Positions 52,578 through 64,000 of a stretch of DNA of 64,000 nucleotides are shown piece by piece. Source of the stretch: Oceanobacillus sp. CFH 90083 (GTDB lineage Bacteria; Bacillota; Bacilli; Bacillales; Amphibacillaceae); NCBI RefSeq assembly GCF_009389585.1, contig NZ_VIYG01000002.1:310001-374000 (forward strand), read 5' to 3'. Made by a program: the position numbers and the translations under genes. A model generated the notes under the pieces. The model was not told where the DNA came from. It did not search any database and worked only from the letters and a program-made list of their open reading frames with translations. How positions within the stretch are numbered: the stretch's first letter is position 1; each line of letters starts with the position of its first letter.

Positions 52578-53571
52578 TTTCCAGTTCCTCCTTATTATCC
52601 GGGAAGTAAAAATGCTCATAGCATGTACATCTGACAAAATGCCCGGATTCCACTTCATGTAAGGTTGGGTTATCTTCATGATGAGAAGCATCGACCCAGG
52701 GAATACGTTCTGCAAAACGGCACCCTGTTCTTGGTAAATTCTTCAGAGTAGGCACAACCCCCTGAATCACATGGAGCCTGTCCTGTCCTTCTGTCGGTAC
52801 AGAATTTAATAAGGATTTGGTATATGGATGAAGTGGATTTTCAAATAACCTGTCTACAGGTGCGATTTCCACAACTTGTCCTGCATACATAACAGCTACA
52901 CGATCAGCCATCTCTGCAACAACACCTAAATCATGGGTAATCAAAATGATTCCCGCATGTATCTTTTCTTTCAATTCACGAATTAAATCTAAAATTTGCG
53001 CTTGAATAGTTACATCCAAGGCAGTAGTCGGTTCATCCGCAATTAACAGCTCCGGATCATTCGCAATTGCGATAGCAATAATAACACGCTGTCTCATTCC
53101 GCCGGATAATTCATGTGGAAACTGCTCATAAACCCGTTCTGCTCTTAGAATGCCTACCAAATTAAGCAGCTCAATCGCACGTTCTTTTCTTCCTTGCTGC
53201 CCCAGCTTCTTATTATGCAAAAATAAAGTTTCTTCAATTTGTCTGCCAATAGGCATGAGTGGATTAAGCGCTGTCAGTGGATCTTGGAAAATCATTGCCA
53301 TCTCGTCGCCACGTATTTTATTCAATTTCGATTTTGACATTTGAACAATATTTTGATTATTTAACGAGATTTCGCCCTCTATTTTTGCTCTTGTGTGCAA
53401 GCGCATAATTGAAAAGGCCAGAGCACTTTTTCCCGAACCGGACTCTCCAACAATTCCCAATACTTCATTTTTATTCAATGTAAGCGTTACATCATCCACT
53501 GCTGCGTAATACTCATCCCCAATACGAAAAGATGTTTTAAGGTTTTTAATTTTTAATAGTTCATTGCTCAA
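52564..53571 (-). CDS. oppD: Oligopeptide ABC transporter ATP-binding protein OppD
   Basis: 335-residue ATPase. Walker A GIVGESGSGKSALAFSI at about residue 39, signature LSGGMRQRVIIAIAIAND at about residue 150, Walker B LLIADEPTTALDVT at about residue 170, H-loop ILITHDLGVVAEMAD. A C-terminal peptide-transporter segment with cysteines (TGCRFAERIP and VRCTCYEHF) may bind an iron-sulfur cluster, as in known OppD/DppD proteins. Start codon TTG at 53571, with GGGGG 7 bp upstream. First gene of the opp operon. Its leader carries a CodY box about 335 bp upstream. Confidence 0.92.
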   Translation of the reverse strand: MSNELLKIKNLKTSFRIGDEYYAAVDDVTLTLNKNEVLGIVGESGSGKSALAFSIMRLHTRAKIEGEISLNNQNIVQMSKSKLNKIRGDEMAMIFQDPLTALNPLMPIGRQIEETLFLHNKKLGQQGRKERAIELLNLVGILRAERVYEQFPHELSGGMRQRVIIAIAIANDPELLIADEPTTALDVTIQAQILDLIRELKEKIHAGIILITHDLGVVAEMADRVAVMYAGQVVEIAPVDRLFENPLHPYTKSLLNSVPTEGQDRLHVIQGVVPTLKNLPRTGCRFAERIPWVDASHHEDNPTLHEVESGHFVRCTCYEHFYFPDNKEELENGIS

Positions 53572-53906
53572 CCTATATCCCCCTTACTCAAATAATTTCT
53601 CTATCGTTTTGCCACGTTCCAGTTCAAGTTCTCAACAACCCTCCCCTTTCCCGTTTATGAATAATCAGATGACAAAAATTTGAGTAATTTCTGAATAAAA
53701 AAATGCATGTACAATCATTCATTTTAATTATTTCCTAACTAAAAGATATTCGTACAAGCATGACACGGTCTAAGCTCTGCTCATTTACTAAATTATATCT
53801 ATGCCTGAAGCAGCAATAATCTATGATATAAATCCAGTACGTTGATTAAGCGATTTTTATTATCTCGTAAAACAATATGTAGTATATTAAAAATATAATT
53901 GTTGTA

Positions 53907-53921
53907 ATTTTTCTGAAAATT
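53907..53921. promoter_or_regulatory. CodY box upstream of opp
   Basis: ATTTTTCTGAAAATT matches the CodY consensus AATTTTCWGAAAATT at 14 of 15 positions. CodY represses peptide uptake and branched-chain amino acid genes when GTP and these amino acids are plentiful. Confidence 0.7.
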
Positions 53922-54346
53922 GTCTGTAAATAAATGATGTTATTTATCGCTTTAACACGCTAAAATCTATTCTATCTTCTCTAATCTCCAGCTCGTCTAA
54001 AATATTACATTCTCTTTTCAAAAATTTGAATTCGATATATTATCGTAAACAAATCTTAATATACTTTGAAATTATAGTTTATAATTGGCTTAAAATCAAT
54101 AGTTTTTGGCAAAAAATAAGATTGGGCGTTGTATACATCTTTCATTTTATGTCATGTAACTCCTTTAAAATCAAGGGATTATTTCAATAATTTACTAAAA
54201 AAAATTTTTTATTTTCCTTCTTTTTCTTCGTGTCGTTTTATCAAAAAAATCTCTATTTATCGTCATAATTAACATATATTGTAATTAATAAATATAGACC
54301 TTCGTATCAGGTTAAAAACGGACAATACTTATTTCCATTAATACAA

Positions 54347-54398
54347 AAATAAAACTCCACCCAATGAGGTTTTCCTCACTGGATGAAGTTTCCTTTTA
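54347..54398 (-). terminator. Terminator of the ilv-leu operon after ilvA
   Basis: On the minus strand an AACTTCATCCAGTGAGG arm pairs with CCTCATTGGGTGGAGTT with few mismatches, then T-rich sequence. It lies about 35 bp past ilvA. Confidence 0.8.
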
Positions 54399-54433
54399 TC
54401 ATAGCATGAACACTGACTAAATCAAATTTCACG

Positions 54434-55450
54434 TTATAAAGCGATATATGATTTTACTTTTTTTGGTTTATACTTTTCGGATAACTCTTGAATTCGCTGC
54501 ATGTTCCCGATATCGAGGTTTCCACCACTCACGATGACTCCGCAATGTCTGGAACGAAGCTGATGATGATGTGCGAATAAGGCTGCCAGAGCAGCTGCTC
54601 CAGCTCCTTCCATCAATGTTTTATTCCGTTCAAGCATATATATAATCGCTGCTGCAATTTCTTCATCATTTACAGTAACAATATCATCAACATACTCTTG
54701 GATAATCGGCAGTGTATGCTTTCCAGGTTCCTTTACTGCAATTCCTTCTGCAATAGTGTTTACATTCGACCATTTTTTTACCTGCTTGGTATGATAGCTG
54801 TCATAAATTGCTGCTGCGCCTTCAGCCTGTACACCGATCACTTTAATATTCCGATTGATATGCTTGGCTGCTACTACAATCCCGCTAATTAATCCGCCAC
54901 CGCCAATCGGCACTAAAATTGTATCTATACGATCCTCCTGCCGCAGCAGTTCCATTGCAATGGTTCCCTGTCCAGCCATGATATCATGGTCATCAAATGG
55001 ATGAATATAGGTTGCACCAGTTTTCAGCTGATGCTCCAAGGATGCTTGATAAGCTTCCTGAAAGCTTTCACCTGTTAAGATAACCTCTGCACCGTAATTT
55101 CTGGTGGCATTTACCTTCGCAAGCGGTGTTGCTTCAGACATAAATATCGTTGCTTTCACACCTAATTTAGATGCTGCATGTGCAACTCCCTGCGCATGAT
55201 TACCGGCAGATGCTGTAATAACCCCATTTGCCAGCTCTTCATCCGTCATTTGCATCAGCTTATAGCTTGCGCCCCGAAACTTAAATGCTCCGGTTTTTTG
55301 CTGATTCTCCATTTTGCAATACACATGCTTTCCTACTAAATCATCTGTTGTGTGCGATGTTAACAACGGTGTTTGATGAACAATTGGCTTTAATTTCTTC
55401 CATGCTTGATATACTTTTTCACCAGTTAAGCGATCCCCAAGTGAATCCAC
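54434..55450 (-). CDS. ilvA: Threonine dehydratase, short form lacking the regulatory domain
   Basis: 338-residue PLP enzyme that converts threonine to 2-oxobutanoate, the first step to isoleucine. PLP lysine is Lys57 in TGAFKFRGAS; the phosphate loop is PIGGGGLISGI at about residue 183. B. subtilis IlvA has about 420 residues and a C-terminal regulatory (ACT-like) domain; that domain is absent here, as in catabolic TdcB-type enzymes. The only in-frame start is GTG at 55450, yet it lies 1 bp from GGAG, so the translation start is poorly explained. It follows leuD by 81 bp at the end of the operon, which supports a biosynthetic role. Feedback by isoleucine may be lost or moved. Confidence 0.85.
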   Translation of the reverse strand: MDSLGDRLTGEKVYQAWKKLKPIVHQTPLLTSHTTDDLVGKHVYCKMENQQKTGAFKFRGASYKLMQMTDEELANGVITASAGNHAQGVAHAASKLGVKATIFMSEATPLAKVNATRNYGAEVILTGESFQEAYQASLEHQLKTGATYIHPFDDHDIMAGQGTIAMELLRQEDRIDTILVPIGGGGLISGIVVAAKHINRNIKVIGVQAEGAAAIYDSYHTKQVKKWSNVNTIAEGIAVKEPGKHTLPIIQEYVDDIVTVNDEEIAAAIIYMLERNKTLMEGAGAAALAALFAHHHQLRSRHCGVIVSGGNLDIGNMQRIQELSEKYKPKKVKSYIAL

Positions 55451-55531
55451 ACTCCTTCAATACTCTGATTCTTTACAATTTATAATCTTCTATCTCTCTA
55501 TTTTCTCATATCTTTTCTGTTTTTTACACTT

Positions 55532-56116
55532 TTAAGCACGTTTTTCTTCAAATGCTTGAATGGCATCTTCCTCTAAAAGCGTCAATGCAATATCATCCCA
55601 GCCGTTAAGAAGCTTTTCCTTATGATAAGCCGGAATATCAAATGAAACCACCGTGCCATCTGCATCTGTAATTTCTTGTTTTTCCAGATTAATATCCAGT
55701 GTTAAGCCCTGGTCTGCTTTTTTCATCCATTGCTGAACCTGTTCCTCATTCATTTTTATTACTAATATGCCGTTTTTCAATGAATTATTATAGAAAATAT
55801 CTGCAAAGTCAGGAGCAATGATAACTTTAAATCCATAATCCTCTAATGCCCACGGAGCATGTTCACGGGATGATCCACAACCAAAATTATCACCTGCTAA
55901 TAAGACTGTAGCATTTTCATATTTTAGCTGGTTCAAAACAAAATCCTCACGCAAATTTCCATCATCGTCAAAACGCCAATGAAAAAATACAAATTCGCCA
56001 AAACCTGTGCGCTCAATTCGTTTTAAAAATTGCTTCGGAATAATCTGATCTGTATCGACATTACTGCGATTTAACGGAGCAGCAATTCCTTTATGCTCTT
56101 TAAAAGCTTCCATCAT
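55532..56116 (-). CDS. leuD: 3-isopropylmalate dehydratase small subunit
   Basis: 194-residue small subunit of the isomerase that turns 2- into 3-isopropylmalate. Family marks are LNRSNVDTDQIIPKQFLKRIERTGFG at about residue 17 (abridged here) and AGDNFGCGSSREHAPWAL at about residue 75. The ATG at 56116 follows AGGAGGAG; a second ATG directly follows. It is 9 bp after leuC, so co-translated. Confidence 0.95.
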   Translation of the reverse strand: MMEAFKEHKGIAAPLNRSNVDTDQIIPKQFLKRIERTGFGEFVFFHWRFDDDGNLREDFVLNQLKYENATVLLAGDNFGCGSSREHAPWALEDYGFKVIIAPDFADIFYNNSLKNGILVIKMNEEQVQQWMKKADQGLTLDINLEKQEITDADGTVVSFDIPAYHKEKLLNGWDDIALTLLEEDAIQAFEEKRA

Positions 56117-56125
56117 CTACTCCTC

Positions 56126-57532
56126 CTAACTTGGTACTCCCACATATTTTCTCACGTCTACAAAATGTCCTTCAATTGCTGCTGCTGCTGCCATTTCTGG
56201 ACTTACCAGGTGCGTGCGCGCTCCGTTTCCTTGTCTTCCTTCAAAGTTACGGTTTGACGTTGATGCGCATCTCCCTCCGGCAGGAACAATATCATCATTC
56301 ATTCCGAGACACATACTGCAGCCTGAATTTCTCCATTCAAATCCTGCATCTATGAAAATTTTATCAAGACCAATTTCTTCTGCCTCTTGCTTTACTAGAA
56401 ATGATCCAGGAACAACAATCGCTTTAATTCCTTCTTTTACTTTTTTGCCTTCTACAATTTTAGACGCTTTTTTCAAATCACTCAGACGGGAGTTTGTACA
56501 AGAGCCAATAAAGACATGGTCAATTTCAATCGATGTGATTGGCTGATTTTCTTTTAAATCCATATATTTTAAGGCACGTTCTATTTCCTCCGGATTGTCA
56601 GCATCCTTAATAGTTGGCGTAGCAGCGTTAACTGGTGCCCCCATTCCCGGATTTGTTCCCCACGTTACTTGCGGTTCAATTTCATCTGCATGAATAGTAA
56701 CGGTATGGTCGTATTCTGCGCCTTCATCCGTAGCCAGAGCCAGCCACTCTTCTGCTAAAGCGTCAAATGCATCTCCTTCAGGGACCATTTCACGACCGCG
56801 CAGGAATTCTACGGTTGTTTCATCCGGACTGATTAAACCGGCACGTGCTCCAGCTTCAATGGACATATTACAAATGGTCATTCTTTCTTCCATGGTTAAC
56901 TTACGAATGGCATCTCCTGTATACTCCATGACATATCCTGTTCCAAAACGGACGCCAAATTTTGCAATAATCGCAAGGATTAAATCTTTTGCTGTCACAC
57001 CTGTACCTAAATCTCCAATAACCTTTACATTTAAAGTTTTCGGTTTATCCTGCCAGATAGTTTGTGTTGCTAAAACATGCTCTACTTCACTCGTTCCAAT
57101 CCCAAATGCAAATGCTCCAAAAGCCCCATGCGTAGATGTATGGCTGTCTCCACAAACAATCGTTTTTCCCGGCTGGGTTAAGCCTAATTGCGGTCCGATA
57201 ACATGGACAATTCCCTGATCGGGATGATACATGTCTGCCAGCTTAATACCAAAATCAGCACAATTCTTTTTTAGAGCTTCCATTTGTTTTTTGGAAATTT
57301 CATCTTTTATATTTTCTCTATTAATCGTAGGAACATTGTGATCCATTGTAGCAAAGGTTAAATCAGGACGCCTTACCTTCCTTCCGTTCAATCTTAAACC
57401 TTCAAACGCCTGTGGTGACGTTACCTCATGAACAAGATGCTGGTCAATATATAAAAGAGCCGGCTTTCCTTCCTCTTCTTTCACAACATGCTTATTCCAA
57501 ATTTTCTCAAATACTGTCAAAGCCTTTCCCAA
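56126..57532 (-). CDS. leuC: 3-isopropylmalate dehydratase large subunit
   Basis: 468-residue aconitase-family subunit that holds a [4Fe-4S] cluster. Cluster cysteines appear in [14 protein letters not shown] at about residue 345 and in the CSMCLGMN motif near residue 405. [20 protein letters not shown] lies at about residue 130. The start is TTG at 57532, 8 bp from GGAGG. Acts with LeuD in leucine synthesis. Confidence 0.95.
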   Translation of the reverse strand: MGKALTVFEKIWNKHVVKEEEGKPALLYIDQHLVHEVTSPQAFEGLRLNGRKVRRPDLTFATMDHNVPTINRENIKDEISKKQMEALKKNCADFGIKLADMYHPDQGIVHVIGPQLGLTQPGKTIVCGDSHTSTHGAFGAFAFGIGTSEVEHVLATQTIWQDKPKTLNVKVIGDLGTGVTAKDLILAIIAKFGVRFGTGYVMEYTGDAIRKLTMEERMTICNMSIEAGARAGLISPDETTVEFLRGREMVPEGDAFDALAEEWLALATDEGAEYDHTVTIHADEIEPQVTWGTNPGMGAPVNAATPTIKDADNPEEIERALKYMDLKENQPITSIEIDHVFIGSCTNSRLSDLKKASKIVEGKKVKEGIKAIVVPGSFLVKQEAEEIGLDKIFIDAGFEWRNSGCSMCLGMNDDIVPAGGRCASTSNRNFEGRQGNGARTHLVSPEMAAAAAIEGHFVDVRKYVGVPS

Positions 57533-57599
57533 TTTTTACACCTCCGAAACTTTATATATTGTCCTTAAAAATAGATGAATGTTTAGTATTTAAATCTCT

Positions 57600-58706
57600 T
57601 TACACATAAGAGTTGCAAATGGAATCGGAAATACACTTCGTCGTTAAATTCTCAATAATAGCCTCTGTTATTTCTTCTGTATTCATCTGTTTCCCATTTA
57701 CGATATTTAAATCTGATGTGTGACAGCCTTGCTCCAGGCAATCCATTACAGCTGCTTCAATCGCTTTTGCTTCCTCCTGCATTCCAAGAGAATATTCCAG
57801 CATTAATGCTGTAGATAAAATCATCCCAATTGGATTTGCGATTCCTTTTCCAGCAATATCAGGAGCCGAACCATGAACTGGTTCATACATTCCTAAACCG
57901 TCTGTTCGGACACTTGCTGATGGCAGCATTCCCAGTGACCCTGTCAGAACAGAAGCTTCGTCACTCAAAATATCACCAAATAAATTCTCTGTCACAATGA
58001 CATCAAAACCACTTGGATTCGTAATCAGCTTCATTGCAGCAGCATCTACTAACAAATGCTCTACTTTGACATCTGGATAATCCGCAGCTTTTTCATTCAC
58101 AACTTCTCTCCAGACTCGGCTGGATTCTAATACATTTGCTTTATCTACAGAAGTTAAATGCTTATTACGAAGCTGTGCAGATTCGAAGCCTTTCTCCACG
58201 ATTCTTTCAATTTCGTGCCTGGAATAAGCTAATGTGTCTACTACATCTGCTCCATTATTTCTGCGTTCACTAGGTTCTCCAAAATACAAACCTCCAGTTA
58301 GTTCACGAACAATCATCATATCTGAATCTTTAACAATGTCTTCTTTTAAAGGAGACGCATGTAAAAGAGATGGGAATGTCTTGACTGGACGCAGATTAGC
58401 GAATAGCCCCAAGCCTTTGCGGATTCCCAGCAGCCCTTTCTCTGGTCTAAACTCCGGCGGCTGATTATCCCACTTTGGACCTCCGACTGATCCAAGCAAA
58501 ACAGCATCCGCTTCTTCACATGCATGAAGTGTATCATCCGGTAACGGTACACCATAACGGTCCAGAGCATCTCCACCAATAGCACACTCCTGGAGAATAA
58601 AATTATGATGATATTCACTTTCAATTGCTGCGAGCACTTTTTTTGCTGACTCCATAATTTCTTTACCAATTCCATCTCCAGGTAACAGGACGATTTTCTT
58701 TTCCAT
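57600..58706 (-). CDS. leuB: 3-isopropylmalate dehydrogenase
   Basis: 368-residue NAD-dependent enzyme that makes 4-methyl-2-oxopentanoate. Marks are KIVLLPGDGIGKEIMESA at the N-terminus, VRELTGGLYFGEPSERRNNG at about residue 132 and NLFGDILSDEASVLTGSLG at about residue 240. The ATG at 58706 has AAGGAG upstream; the frame open to 58757 overlaps leuA and is not used. Between leuA and leuC. Confidence 0.95.
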   Translation of the reverse strand: MEKKIVLLPGDGIGKEIMESAKKVLAAIESEYHHNFILQECAIGGDALDRYGVPLPDDTLHACEEADAVLLGSVGGPKWDNQPPEFRPEKGLLGIRKGLGLFANLRPVKTFPSLLHASPLKEDIVKDSDMMIVRELTGGLYFGEPSERRNNGADVVDTLAYSRHEIERIVEKGFESAQLRNKHLTSVDKANVLESSRVWREVVNEKAADYPDVKVEHLLVDAAAMKLITNPSGFDVIVTENLFGDILSDEASVLTGSLGMLPSASVRTDGLGMYEPVHGSAPDIAGKGIANPIGMILSTALMLEYSLGMQEEAKAIEAAVMDCLEQGCHTSDLNIVNGKQMNTEEITEAIIENLTTKCISDSICNSYV

Positions 58707-58725
58707 TATTATTTCTCCTTTTTTC

Positions 58726-61309
<2,584 letters not shown>

Positions 61310-61340
61310 TCATTTTCAATTAATAGTGTAATTTTTTTTA

Positions 61341-61871
61341 TTATCCATGAGCAGAAATATTATTCAGCTCACTGCTAAAACCTTGTTCAGGTTGATAACC
61401 TCTTGGAAATGCTGTTAATCCTGTTTTTGTTAAATCTTTGATGCCATATGGTCTGAGCAGTGAAATCAATGCATCGACCTTTTCCGGCTTGCCGGTAACC
61501 TGAATCATCAGGCTGTCCTTACTGACATCAATGACATCTGCACGGAATGCAGAGATTAATGTCATAATTTCTGCTCTTGTCTGATTCGTCGCAACTACTT
61601 TTATTAAAGCTAGCTCTCTTGCCACAATTGCTTTTTCTGTAACATCTAATACTTTAATCACATCAATTTGTTTATTGAGCTGCTTCGTTAATTGCTCAAG
61701 CTTTTGCTTATCAGCAATTTCGACAACAAATGTCATTTTGGAAATACCTTTCACATCTGAAGCGCCGACGGAAATACTTTCAATATTAAACTGGCGCCGA
61801 TTCAGCATACCGGTAATTCTATTTAACACTCCGCCACGATCTTGTACTGTGGCAATGATTATCCGTTTCAT
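61341..61871 (-). CDS. ilvH: Acetolactate synthase small (regulatory) subunit
   Basis: 176-residue subunit with an N-terminal ACT domain ([22 protein letters not shown] and [17 protein letters not shown]) and a second regulatory domain at about residues 85-160. It carries valine feedback to the catalytic IlvB. Start ATG overlaps the end of ilvB by 4 bp. Symbol ilvN is used for the same subunit. Confidence 0.94.
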   Translation of the reverse strand: MKRIIIATVQDRGGVLNRITGMLNRRQFNIESISVGASDVKGISKMTFVVEIADKQKLEQLTKQLNKQIDVIKVLDVTEKAIVARELALIKVVATNQTRAEIMTLISAFRADVIDVSKDSLMIQVTGKPEKVDALISLLRPYGIKDLTKTGLTAFPRGYQPEQGFSSELNNISAHG

Positions 61872-63589
61872 TTTGTCACCCCAATCATTTCGTGCATTCC
61901 TTTACCCGGTGCAATCATCGGATATACACATGTATCTCTGTCAATACGACAGTCAATAACTACGGGACCATCATGCGAGAAAGCTTCTTCCAAAGCCGCT
62001 GGAACATTTTTTTCATCGGATACGCGCATTCCTTTAATTCCATAGCTTTCCGCCAGTTTCACAAAATCAGGGTTTTCTGAAAACAAGGAGTGCGAGTAAC
62101 GTTCCTCATAAAATGTTTCCTGCCATTGCCTTACCATTCCAAGTGCATCATTATTCAAGATAACCACTTTTACCGGCAGGTTTTGCGACTTCAAGATAGA
62201 CAGCTCCTGCAATGTCATTTGAAAACCGCCATCTCCTACAACGGAGATAACTAACTTATCCGGTTTGGCAATTTGTGCGCCAATGGCAGCTGGAAAACCA
62301 AAACCCATTGTGCCAAGCCCGCCGGATGTTACCCAATTATTAGGGTTTTTGAAGGTGTAGAACTGCGCTGCCCACATCTGATGCTGTCCAACATCTGTTG
62401 TCACCACTGCTTCGCCACCCGACTTTTCATGCACCTGTTCGATTAACCATTGCGGACTGATCGGGCTCTCGCCCCGGTTATACCATAGCGGATAATCTTT
62501 TTGATTCTTTTTAACTTTGTCTAACCAGGCTGTATAATCTCCCCGATTCACTTCCTGCTGCAGCAGTACGTTTAATGCCTGCTTTGCATCCGCTACAACC
62601 GGAATCTCTGTTTCTACATTTTTTCCTATTTCAGCAGGATCAATGTCAATATGAGCTACTTTTGCATGAGGAGCAAAATACTTCAGGTTACCAGTTAACC
62701 TGTCATCAAATCGTGCACCAATGTTAATTAGAAAATCACTTTCATAGATAGCTCTATTGGCTGCATAGGTACCATGCATCCCCCCCATACCAAGCGACAG
62801 ATTATCATCACCAGGATAGCTGCCAAGCCCCAGCAGCGTTGTTACAACCGGAATCTCCCAATTGTTCACAAATTGCTTTAACTCTTCTGTTGCTTCTGCA
62901 AACAAAACTCCTGCCCCGGCAAGTATTACCGGTTTTTTCGCTTTACTCAGCTCATTCGTCACTTTTGAAATTTGTATCGGGTTTGGATAAATGGTTGGCT
63001 GATATCCCGGTAAATAAAAGTCATCCTCATAGTCATTAATTGTTACCTTTTCGGAAATACTTTTCGGAATATCAATGAGTACCGGCCCCGGTCTTCCTGT
63101 TGTGGCAACATGAAAGGCTTCATTAACAACTCTTGGCAGGTCTGCAATATCATTTACTTGATAATTATACTTTGTAATTGGCGTCGTAATCCCCATCACA
63201 TCTGCTTCCTGAAAAGCATCTGTTCCAATAACCTGCTCCGCAACCTGCCCTGTGAATACTACTAATGGAATGGAATCCATCATGGCATCTGTAATTCCTG
63301 TAATTAAGTTCGTTGCCCCTGGTCCTGAGGTAGCTATAACAACACCAGGCTTTCCTGATACTCTTGCATATCCTTCAGCCGCATGTATGGAGCCCTGCTC
63401 ATGTCGCGAAAGCACATGCTTGAAGGCTGTATTGTTTCGATGCAGAGCGTCATAAATTGGTAAAACAGCACCTCCCGGGTAACCAAATACAACTTCAACA
63501 TTTGCTTTTTCTAATGCCTGAACTAACAAATCAGATCCTGTGACCAAATCACTCTTCACTTCCACCTCTTGATTTGCATTAACTTTCAC
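61868..63589 (-). CDS. ilvB: Acetolactate synthase large (catalytic) subunit
   Basis: 573-residue thiamine-diphosphate enzyme. The activating glutamate is in [21 protein letters not shown] at about residue 60, and the ThDP-Mg motif reads [15 protein letters not shown] at about residue 440 with [11 protein letters not shown] following. The start is GTG at 63589, 9 bp from GGAGG; an upstream TTG at 63634 would run through that ribosome site and is rejected. First gene of the ilv-leu operon, behind the T-box leader. Confidence 0.95.
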   Translation of the reverse strand: MKVNANQEVEVKSDLVTGSDLLVQALEKANVEVVFGYPGGAVLPIYDALHRNNTAFKHVLSRHEQGSIHAAEGYARVSGKPGVVIATSGPGATNLITGITDAMMDSIPLVVFTGQVAEQVIGTDAFQEADVMGITTPITKYNYQVNDIADLPRVVNEAFHVATTGRPGPVLIDIPKSISEKVTINDYEDDFYLPGYQPTIYPNPIQISKVTNELSKAKKPVILAGAGVLFAEATEELKQFVNNWEIPVVTTLLGLGSYPGDDNLSLGMGGMHGTYAANRAIYESDFLINIGARFDDRLTGNLKYFAPHAKVAHIDIDPAEIGKNVETEIPVVADAKQALNVLLQQEVNRGDYTAWLDKVKKNQKDYPLWYNRGESPISPQWLIEQVHEKSGGEAVVTTDVGQHQMWAAQFYTFKNPNNWVTSGGLGTMGFGFPAAIGAQIAKPDKLVISVVGDGGFQMTLQELSILKSQNLPVKVVILNNDALGMVRQWQETFYEERYSHSLFSENPDFVKLAESYGIKGMRVSDEKNVPAALEEAFSHDGPVVIDCRIDRDTCVYPMIAPGKGMHEMIGVTK

Positions 63590-63771
63590 AACAAAGCCCC
63601 TCCTCTTTCTTTTAGAAAACTTGATATGTCCCAATCTTTTGGATAAACATATTTGTTACGCTTGTGTACAAATAGAAGACTTTTATATTTTCCTATTTGC
63701 GAAAAAACTGAACATTTTAACTAAACTAATTATTCACCCTACTATGGTTCCGACTATTAGGTTAGTAGAAT

Positions 63772-63830
63772 AAAAAAAGACCCTCTCCCCCCATGCACAT
63801 GCTTATTCATCATGTATGGGGCGAAAAGGA
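63772..63830 (-). terminator. T-box-controlled terminator before ilvB
   Basis: On the minus strand GGATCCTTTTCGCCCC...CATG pairs with CATG...GGGGGGAGAGGGTC and a long T run follows. It lies directly behind the T-box sequence, as in tRNA-sensing leaders. Confidence 0.85.
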
Positions 63831-64000
63831 TCTGCTTTTCACGGTACCACCCAGTTTTACAAAGTTTTTTCAACTTTGCCTCAATAGCCACTAGAGCTAT
63901 GTTTGATAACAGGTACATAGTTTACTATACTATACACCTGGTCACATATAATTGGAATGTTCCTTTCCATGTGACACTCAGGGACGATGTCGGAATAAGT
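63772..64000 (-). promoter_or_regulatory. T-box leader of the ilv-leu operon (partial)
   Basis: The T-box sequence TGGGTGGTACCGTG is at 63840-63853 on the minus strand, followed by the terminator. The leader's stem I and specifier codon lie mostly past the right edge, so the sensed tRNA cannot be read; leucine would be expected from ilv-leu operons of other Bacilli. CodY or CcpA sites near the promoter would be outside the window. Confidence 0.88.

Larger units (their letters stand above)
53572..54433. other. 862-bp AT-rich gap between opp and ilvA
   Basis: No open frame with a ribosome site was found on either strand. The gap holds a near-consensus CodY box (53907-53921) and, next to ilvA, a terminator (54347-54398). 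The rest is AT-rich with runs of A and T. A clear -35/-10 pair for opp was not found; weak candidates lie near the CodY box. Confidence 0.6.

Noticed and set aside
53690-53705. Second CodY box near TAATTTCTGAATAAA
   Set aside because: Only about 10 of 15 positions match, expected often in DNA this rich in A and T.

Overview
The window is low-GC Firmicute DNA from the Bacillaceae, most like Oceanobacillus or a relative. Evidence: B. subtilis-type MotA/MotB, a GlcT-PtsG pair, a MdxEFG transporter, mannitol genes in the order A-R-F-D, a YwrD/chromate-transporter cluster, a sporulation-type YtaF protein, and strong AGGAGG-type ribosome binding sites. No rRNA, tRNA, complete insertion sequence, prophage or CRISPR array was seen. 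Most genes lie on the minus strand.

Layout. 1-1719: motA-motB-cheA (cheA runs off the left edge). 1882-15651: a carbohydrate region with oligo-1,6-glucosidase (malL); an operon of LacI regulator, ThuA-like protein, two Gfo/Idh/MocA oxidoreductases and a TIM-barrel isomerase; the maltodextrin operon mdxE-mdxF-mdxG-lacI; and, divergent from it, a neopullulanase/maltogenic amylase. Three copies of the 12-bp palindrome GCAAACGTTTGC tie the two minus-strand operons together. 15821-18146: accessory DNA with a PD-(D/E)XK (Rpn-family) nuclease, two small genes, a gene remnant and a ferredoxin. 18384-21489: glucose PTS gene ptsG and its antiterminator gene glcT. 21721-30243: topB, ytaF, a HAD phosphatase, a GNAT, an AEC carrier, an unidentified structured RNA, cvfB, a small membrane protein and a lone argJ behind two putative ARG boxes. 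30582-33203: M3 oligoendopeptidase and a Cof-type HAD phosphatase.

33259-38502: mannitol operon mtlA-mtlR-mtlF-mtlD. 38783-41522: ywrD-like gamma-glutamyltransferase and two half-size chromate-type transporters. 41772-44340: M20 amidohydrolase and two membrane proteins that look like a split DUF3100 transporter. 44539-47198: asnO-like asparagine synthetase and rpiA. 47334-47677: a frameshifted remnant of a second Rpn gene. 47794-53571: oligopeptide ABC operon oppD-F-B-C-A with a near-perfect CodY box upstream. 54434-64000: branched-chain amino acid operon ilvB-ilvH-ilvC-leuA-leuB-leuC-leuD-ilvA, preceded by a T-box leader that continues past the right edge.

Together the genes describe a motile heterotroph that takes up starch fragments, glucose, mannitol and peptides and makes its own branched-chain amino acids. 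The most puzzling elements are the structured RNA at 27379-27712, the strong terminator inside the amylase leader at 13822-13868, and the ThuA/dehydrogenase/isomerase operon, whose substrate is not obvious.
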